From NCBI RefSeq assembly GCF_034422975.1, contig NZ_CP139873.1, positions 186,001 through 250,000 of the forward strand: a stretch of 64,000 bases of DNA, given 5' to 3'. The notes beneath the pieces were generated by a model. That model saw only the letters and a list, made by a program, of their open reading frames with translations, did no database searches and had not been told where the DNA came from. This DNA is from Idiomarina sp. PL1-037. Its GTDB lineage: Bacteria; Pseudomonadota; Gammaproteobacteria; Enterobacterales; Alteromonadaceae. The position numbers and the translations under genes were made by a program. Below are positions 59,407 to 64,000 of this stretch, one piece after another (position 1 is the stretch's first letter; each line of letters begins with the position of its first letter).

Positions 59407-60768
59407 CTAAACGACTTTGGAGTAGCGGTTTTGGCCGTGGTCTAGGTATTCGTCGAAACAGGCGCAGATGCTGCGAACCCAGAGGCGACCTAAGTCAGTG
59501 ACGCGGAGCTTTTTGTCGGAAACGTCGACTAAGCCGTCTTCAATGAATGGCTTTAGTAGCGGTATGGCTTCGGCGAAATGAGCCCAAAAATCGTCCAGAT
59601 CCCACTCTGCTTTAAAAGCTTCTATATCAAGCTCGAAATGGCAAATAACCTGAGAAATTAATGCGGCACGCAGCTTGTCTTCATCGTTTAACGCCATGCT
59701 TTTTATTATGGGCTTTTGTCCGTTATCTATCATTTTGTAGTAAGCCGGTAGCTCTTTTTCGTGTTGCCACAGCACACCGTTTACCTGGCTAATTGATGAA
59801 ACACCTAAGCCCAGCAGTGCGTCCTGACCGTCGGTGGTGTAGCCCTGGAAGTTACGCTGCAAGCGACCTTCGCGCTGGGCTATGGCAAGACCGTCGTCTT
59901 TTTTTGCAAAATGGTCCATGCCGATAAATTGATAACCGGCGTTATTCAGTTGAGTAATGGCTTGTTCCAGCAGGCTCAACTTAACCGACGGCTGTGGAAT
60001 GGATTCTTCCGGTATTTTTTTCTGCCCGGCGAAACGCTGGGGTAAATGGGCGTAGCTAAACACCGAAATGCGATCGGGATCCATTTCAATGACTTGCTCA
60101 ATAGACTTCTTAAAGGTTTCCGGGCGCTGGTAAGGCAGGCCGTAAATAAGGTCTAAGTTAATTGACTCAAAGCCTAATTCTTTACTGAGTTTTAGCTGAT
60201 GCGCAATAAGCTCAATATCCTGTACGCGATTGATCGCAATTTGAACTTTCTTGTCGAAGTCCTGTACCCCATAACTGACACGGTTAAAACCTAAATCGCG
60301 TAAATGGCGAAGCTTTTCGTCGCTGCAGCTGCGCGGGTCAATCTCTATGCTGACCTCAGGATTATCCGCGAAGGTAAAATGCTGATTAACCAGTTCCATT
60401 AGGCGGGTCAGTTGCTGTTCGGTCAAAAAGGTCGGGGTGCCACCGCCTAAGTGAATCTGGCGGATCTTCTTGTCCTTTACCATAGGCTGATACATCGCCA
60501 TTTCGCGGGCGAGATAATCCAGGTACTTATCGGCTTTATGCTGGTGGCGGGTAACAACTTTATTGCAACCACAGTAATAGCAAAGCTTGTGGCAGAAAGG
60601 TAAGTGCAAATACAGACACAGTCCGTCATTTGCGTTTTTCAGCGCGGCTTCTATGCGGCTCTCTGAAAATTGTTCGGAAAGCATTAACGCTGTGGGATAA
60701 GACGTATAACGAGGCCCATTAATATTGTATTTTTCTATTAACTCTTTATCCCAGGTAACTGTACTCAT
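59407..60768 (-). CDS. hemN: oxygen-independent coproporphyrinogen III oxidase HemN
   Basis: Radical SAM enzyme that makes protoporphyrinogen IX from coproporphyrinogen III without oxygen for haem synthesis. The cluster motif is Cys59-x3-Cys63-x2-Cys66 followed by Gly-Cys68 (FCHKLCYYCGC), and the N-terminal trip-wire region KYNINGPRYTSYPTA matches E. coli HemN. Length is 453 residues from ATG 60768, preceded by GAGGTGG; the GTG at 60774 is less likely. An FNR-like palindrome lies just before the ribosome-binding site. It follows ubiT with a 34-bp gap. Confidence 0.94.
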   Translation of the reverse strand: MSTVTWDKELIEKYNINGPRYTSYPTALMLSEQFSESRIEAALKNANDGLCLYLHLPFCHKLCYYCGCNKVVTRHQHKADKYLDYLAREMAMYQPMVKDKKIRQIHLGGGTPTFLTEQQLTRLMELVNQHFTFADNPEVSIEIDPRSCSDEKLRHLRDLGFNRVSYGVQDFDKKVQIAINRVQDIELIAHQLKLSKELGFESINLDLIYGLPYQRPETFKKSIEQVIEMDPDRISVFSYAHLPQRFAGQKKIPEESIPQPSVKLSLLEQAITQLNNAGYQFIGMDHFAKKDDGLAIAQREGRLQRNFQGYTTDGQDALLGLGVSSISQVNGVLWQHEKELPAYYKMIDNGQKPIIKSMALNDEDKLRAALISQVICHFELDIEAFKAEWDLDDFWAHFAEAIPLLKPFIEDGLVDVSDKKLRVTDLGRLWVRSICACFDEYLDHGQNRYSKVV

Positions 60769-60777
60769 AACCACCTC

Positions 60778-60791
60778 TTGACCCCAGTCAA
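60778..60791 (-). promoter_or_regulatory. FNR/ANR-like palindrome just before hemN
   Basis: TTGAC-CCCA-GTCAA is a perfect inverted repeat matching the FNR/ANR site with one change per half. Its centre is only about 17 bp before the hemN ATG, too close for ordinary class II activation, so it may repress, act on another start, or be fortuitous. Confidence 0.4.
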
Positions 60792-60802
60792 AAACTATTT
60801 AA

Positions 60803-61300
60803 TTAACTTATCTGTATTGTTTCACCTTTTTCTTTATAAATAAAATCACTAAAGCGCTCTCCTATTAAATATAAGGCCCTTGGTAGCTTTTGATTTACCT
60901 CAATAGTGTCTAAGAAGTTTTTTAAATGTAACCCTAATTCGGTATTGCCTTTCACCATTAGTTTTCGATTAAAGAATAGTGTATCAGGGTCAACCTTTCC
61001 GTAAATCAGTAAAAGCAGTGCGTCAGCGTCTGATGATAGCTGTACGTCTGCTTCTACTGGGCCCTTAAGGGATTTCAGTTGATTTCCTTTTAACGTCAAA
61101 AATAGAGATAAATCAATGTCTTTGACCTTTATCTCTATTATGTTTCCGGAAATAAAATTAAGCTCTCCTGAAAAAATTTCTTCTTTAAATAAAAGGTTTA
61201 ATAACTTTTCAGATCCAAAGTTAATAAATTGAGACGGAATTAATTTATTTATTGGGCGAATTAATTTAGGTATAGAAGATACCCAATTGGTGGTATTCAT
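60803..61300 (-). CDS. ubiT: anaerobic ubiquinone synthesis accessory factor UbiT (SCP2 domain)
   Basis: Lipid-binding SCP2-family protein of 165 residues required, with UbiU and UbiV, for oxygen-independent ubiquinone synthesis in E. coli. The SCP2-like core (LKGNQLKSLKGPVEADVQLSSDADALLLLIYGKVDPDTLFFNRKL) is followed by GNTELGLHLKNFLDTIE, as in UbiT. ATG 61300 with GGAG eight bases upstream is preferred to the TTG at 61321. It is divergent from ubiU, with only 91 bp between them, matching the E. coli arrangement. Confidence 0.9.
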   Translation of the reverse strand: MNTTNWVSSIPKLIRPINKLIPSQFINFGSEKLLNLLFKEEIFSGELNFISGNIIEIKVKDIDLSLFLTLKGNQLKSLKGPVEADVQLSSDADALLLLIYGKVDPDTLFFNRKLMVKGNTELGLHLKNFLDTIEVNQKLPRALYLIGERFSDFIYKEKGETIQIS

Positions 61301-61391
61301 GTTTTTCTCCGTTTGCAACAAAAAATAAAATTTCGAGCACTATAATGAATTAATAATTAGTGCGCTACAAAATATTAAATAGAGGTTTTAA

Positions 61392-62384
61392 ATGGAATTG
61401 CTGTGTCCGGCCGGAAGTATCCCTGCATTAAAAGCGGCTATAGAAAATGGTGCCGATGCGGTCTATGTGGGACTAAAAGATGAAACCAATGCGCGTCATT
61501 TTGCAGGTTTAAATTTAAACCAGATGAAGCTATCGGAAGCAGCGGACTATGTACACAAGCATGGGCGTAAACTGCACGTTGCCATTAATACCTTCGCGCA
61601 TGCCAACAGGTGGGAGAAATGGCGTCAGGCGGTTGATGATGCTGTGCTGGCGGGTGCCGACGTGCTGATTATCGCTGACTTAGCTGTATTGGCTTACGCC
61701 GCCGAAAGATACCCGAAAGTAGAACGGCATTTATCGGTACAGGCCTCTGCAACCAACGCCGGAGCCATTCGATTCTACCAGCAGTTTGGCGTGTCGCGGG
61801 TGGTCTTGCCCCGAGTGCTGTCTATGCAGCAGGTGCGGGCACTGGCGCGTACGACGGATGTCGAGCTGGAGGTATTTGCTTTTGGTAGCCTCTGCATTAT
61901 GGCGGAAGGGCGTTGCTACTTAAGTTCTTATCTGACCGGTGAGTCACCCAATACAGCAGGTGCCTGCTCGCCTGCAGCTTTTGTCGAGTGGGACGAACAG
62001 GACAACAAACTGGAATCTCGACTTAACGGTGTGCTTATCGACCGTTTTGATGAAAACGAGAAGGCCGGTTATCCCACCTTGTGCAAGGGGCGTTTCTCGG
62101 TTGATGATGAAATCTACAATGTGCTGGAAGAAACCACCAGCCTGAACACTTTAAGCTTGTTGCCGCAACTTTATAAAGAAGGCATTGCTTCGTTGAAAAT
62201 TGAAGGACGGCAACGGAGTCCGGCTTATGTGGCGCAAATTACCCGGGTGTGGCGTCAGGCTATCGATACGGTCATGGCAGATCCCGACAACTTTGAAGTA
62301 GTGGATAACTGGAACTCAGTTCTGTCATCACTCTCTGAGGGCAGTCAAACGACGCTCGGCGCGTACCACCGGAAATGGAAGTAA
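61392..62384 (+). CDS. ubiU: anaerobic ubiquinone hydroxylation protein UbiU (U32 family)
   Basis: Forms a heterodimer with UbiV that hydroxylates the ubiquinone ring anaerobically using prephenate as oxygen donor. The 330-residue sequence has MELLCPAGSIPALKAAIENGADAVYVG and the four cluster cysteines Cys168, Cys175, Cys192 and Cys231, one position from the E. coli ligands. A GAGG ribosome-binding site precedes the ATG. A TATAAT at 61341-61346 may be its -10. It is followed by ubiV with a near-overlap. Confidence 0.94.
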   Translation: MELLCPAGSIPALKAAIENGADAVYVGLKDETNARHFAGLNLNQMKLSEAADYVHKHGRKLHVAINTFAHANRWEKWRQAVDDAVLAGADVLIIADLAVLAYAAERYPKVERHLSVQASATNAGAIRFYQQFGVSRVVLPRVLSMQQVRALARTTDVELEVFAFGSLCIMAEGRCYLSSYLTGESPNTAGACSPAAFVEWDEQDNKLESRLNGVLIDRFDENEKAGYPTLCKGRFSVDDEIYNVLEETTSLNTLSLLPQLYKEGIASLKIEGRQRSPAYVAQITRVWRQAIDTVMADPDNFEVVDNWNSVLSSLSEGSQTTLGAYHRKWK

Positions 62385-62389
62385 CCAAC

Positions 62390-63262
62390 ATGAAGTTTTC
62401 ATTAGGACCTATTCTGTATTTTTGGCCGAAACAGCAAGTTTTTGATTTTTACCAGCAAGCCGCGGAATCAGATGTTGACCATGTGTATCTGGGCGAAACC
62501 GTTTGCAGTAAGCGTCGTGAGTTAAAGCTGGATGACTATCTGGCGATAGCGCAGATGCTAAGAGAAGCCGGGAAAAAAGTAACGCTGTCGACAATGACTC
62601 TACTAGAGGCTCCGGCTGAACTAAGGGAGCTGGGTAAATATTGCGATAATGGCGAGTTTGATGTCGAAGCCAATGATGTCTGCGCTATTAACTTATTGCA
62701 GGAGCAGGGGCTGAACTTCACCGCCGGGCCGGCCATTAATATTTATAATCACCAGAGCCTGCGCCGTCTCATTGATATGGGCATGACTCGCTGGGTGGTT
62801 CCGTTTGAACTTTCCCGCGACTGGCTGCAGGACGTTTTACAGCACAACCTTATCGACACCGTGAGGGACTGCTTTGACGTGGAAGTTTTCTCCTTTGGTC
62901 ATATACCTTTGGCCTGGTCTGGTCGCTGCTTTACTGCCCGCTCGGAGAACCGCCCGAAAGATCAGTGCGAGCTGTGTTGCATAAAGTACCCGGAAGGCCG
63001 TGAGGTGAAAAGCCAGGAAGGTCAGCAGGTGTTTGTGCTTAATGGTATTCAGACGCAATCGGGTACCCGTTATAACCTGATAAACCAGTTACCGGGTATG
63101 AATGGCCTGGTCGATATTGTGCGCATTAGTCCGCAACCTGAGGGAACTTTCGATTGGCTACAACGCTTTCGCAGTAATATCAATGGGGAACACCCCGTGA
63201 CCCTGACAAGCAAAGAGAACAATGGCTATTGGTTACAACTGGCGGGTTTAGCGACAGGCTAG
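62390..63262 (+). CDS. ubiV: anaerobic ubiquinone hydroxylation protein UbiV (U32 family)
   Basis: Partner of UbiU. From ATG 62390 (290 residues) the four 4Fe-4S ligands fall at Cys39, Cys180, Cys193 and Cys197, exactly the E. coli UbiV numbers, which supports this start over the ATG at 62375 inside ubiU. Opening KFSLGPILYFWPKQQVFDFY and the AWSGRCFTARSENRPKDQCE segment are typical. Together with ubiT this is a complete ubiTUV set, allowing ubiquinone to serve as electron carrier in nitrate or NO respiration. Confidence 0.94.
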   Translation: MKFSLGPILYFWPKQQVFDFYQQAAESDVDHVYLGETVCSKRRELKLDDYLAIAQMLREAGKKVTLSTMTLLEAPAELRELGKYCDNGEFDVEANDVCAINLLQEQGLNFTAGPAINIYNHQSLRRLIDMGMTRWVVPFELSRDWLQDVLQHNLIDTVRDCFDVEVFSFGHIPLAWSGRCFTARSENRPKDQCELCCIKYPEGREVKSQEGQQVFVLNGIQTQSGTRYNLINQLPGMNGLVDIVRISPQPEGTFDWLQRFRSNINGEHPVTLTSKENNGYWLQLAGLATG

Positions 63263-63322
63263 AATCTCTAAATAGGTATTAACTGACTTTTAGTGGTAGA
63301 GCGTCGATCTTCGTCAAAATAA

Positions 63323-63345
63323 AAGGTATATTAAAAATGTATCTT
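63323..63345. promoter_or_regulatory. NsrR-like operator upstream of nnrS
   Basis: This 23-bp stretch matches the published E. coli-type NsrR consensus (AAGATGCATTT-N-AAATGCATCTT) at about 18 positions by eye, with the right half ATGTATCTT nearly complete. It lies 23 bp before the nnrS ATG. NsrR is an NO-sensing repressor known to control nnrS in related bacteria. Its gene is not in the window. Confidence 0.65.
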
Positions 63346-63367
63346 TTATTAATAAGCGGTGACAGTG

Positions 63368-64000
63368 ATGCAAATCACAGACAGACAAAAAGAAGAGCAG
63401 TTAACTCCTATTCTGCGGCAGGCGTTTCGGCCACTGTTCCTTTTAGGGGCTGGGTTTAGCGCCATAGCGATGCTGCTGTGGGGGTTAGCACTTGGTGGAA
63501 AGCTCAGTTTGCCTGTATACGGCAACATTATGTTCTGGCACAGCCATGAAATGATATTTGGCTTTGTTATTGCCATAGTCCTGGGTTTTTTATTAACTGC
63601 GGTGCAGAACTGGACCGGACTTAGGGCACCACATGGCAAGACTCTGCTTATCCTGACCGTTTTATGGGCAGCCGCCAGGCTAATGTTGCTGTTGGGCGGT
63701 GAACTGCCCTGGTGGTTGGTTGCAGCCATGGATGTCAGTCTCTTACCTGTTGCCGCGTTGCTGTTCGGGCGTATGGTGTTAAAAGTAAATCAGACCCGGA
63801 ATTTATTCTTTGTGCCCATTTTGCTGTTGCTGACGGTGTGCAACTTGCTTATGCACTACGGCTTACACTTTGGTCACTATCATATTCAGGTGCTTGGTGC
63901 TTACAACGCAGTATTTCTGGTGACCTTGTTAATGGCTATTATTGGCGGACGAGTGCTGCCAATGTTTACTGCCAACGGTACTCAAACGCCCAAAGTAACG
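63368..64000 (+). CDS. nnrS: NnrS family haem- and copper-containing membrane protein, partial at the window end
   Basis: The first 211 codons of an NnrS protein, open to the window edge. The family opening AFRPLFLLGAGFSAIAML and the HSHEMIFGFVIAIVLGFLLTAVQNWTG segment (with conserved His and Trp) are clear, followed by repeated hydrophobic segments and GGRVLPMFTANG. NnrS relieves nitrosative stress in characterised bacteria. It follows ubiV by 105 bp, with an NsrR-like operator in between. A GTGAT-N4-ATCAC palindrome overlaps its start codon. Confidence 0.9.
   Translation, partial: MQITDRQKEEQLTPILRQAFRPLFLLGAGFSAIAMLLWGLALGGKLSLPVYGNIMFWHSHEMIFGFVIAIVLGFLLTAVQNWTGLRAPHGKTLLILTVLWAAARLMLLLGGELPWWLVAAMDVSLLPVAALLFGRMVLKVNQTRNLFFVPILLLLTVCNLLMHYGLHFGHYHIQVLGAYNAVFLVTLLMAIIGGRVLPMFTANGTQTPKVT

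Noticed and set aside
61392..63262. Reading the two U32 genes as collagenase-like peptidases
   Set aside because: The cluster cysteines sit at UbiU/UbiV positions and ubiT is adjacent, so the quinone-hydroxylation assignment is much better.

Overview
The window reads as chromosomal DNA of a marine, moderately halophilic gammaproteobacterium of the Alteromonadales, most like Idiomarina. This assignment is an inference from gene content: an NhaD sodium/proton antiporter, a very acidic secreted curlin, a SUF-type Fe-S system, Cry-DASH, many E. coli-like homologues and a mid-range GC content. No rRNA, tRNA, CRISPR array, prophage or insertion sequence was recognised. Genes are dense and mostly intact; the last gene (nnrS) runs off the right edge, and a divergent gene may begin at the left edge.

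Layout. 0-3.6 kb: haem uptake operon hmuTUV-hugZ behind a Fur-like box. 3.6-6.9 kb: a flippase-like membrane protein and a fused phosphoesterase-like/GT4 glycosyltransferase, translationally coupled. 7-10.3 kb: DUF3429 protein, Cry-DASH and a second photolyase-family protein. 10.3-16.3 kb: an aromatic amino acid ammonia-lyase, a lipoprotein prolyl oligopeptidase, an SPFH protein and an EAL-HDOD protein. 16.3-22.4 kb: sufBCDSATE with a promoter carrying an IscR type 1-like site. 22.5-26.9 kb: a curli locus (csgD convergent with csgB-csgA-csgE-csgF-csgG) encoding an unusually long acidic curlin. 27.2-29.8 kb: a secreted subtilase. 29.9-32.6 kb: a 2OG-Fe(II) oxygenase, a YebC/PmpR protein and OmpW. 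32.6-36.9 kb: a RegA/RegB-type two-component system behind an OprC/NosA copper receptor, then a YgaV/SqrR-like repressor with a DUF2892 protein. 36.9-41.4 kb: an RND/MMPL exporter with a LolA-like protein and an outer-membrane barrel. 41.5-46.8 kb: deoD, a chemoreceptor with a hemerythrin domain, gcdH and fnr.

46.8-64 kb is an anaerobic and nitrogen-oxide module: yfhL-like ferredoxin, yegQ/trhP, narL, a NarK-like carrier, narX, quinol NO reductase, nrdG-nrdD, nhaD, hemN, ubiT, ubiU-ubiV and nnrS. Together these give nitrate/nitrite sensing, NO detoxification, and oxygen-independent routes to dNTPs, haem, ubiquinone and (probably) tRNA hydroxylation. FNR-like palindromes precede ompW (perfect match), yegQ, nrdG, the hemerythrin chemoreceptor and hemN. 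NarL 7-2-7 elements lie in the narL/narK and norB/nrdG gaps, and an NsrR-like element precedes nnrS. The window therefore holds both the regulators (FNR, NarXL) and several likely targets.

Most notable: the phosphoesterase-like/GT4 fusion whose phosphoesterase half has lost most metal ligands; the long acidic curlin; a structured leader before nhaD; an imperfect palindromic repeat-like element after nhaD; and the copper receptor operon with a redox two-component system.
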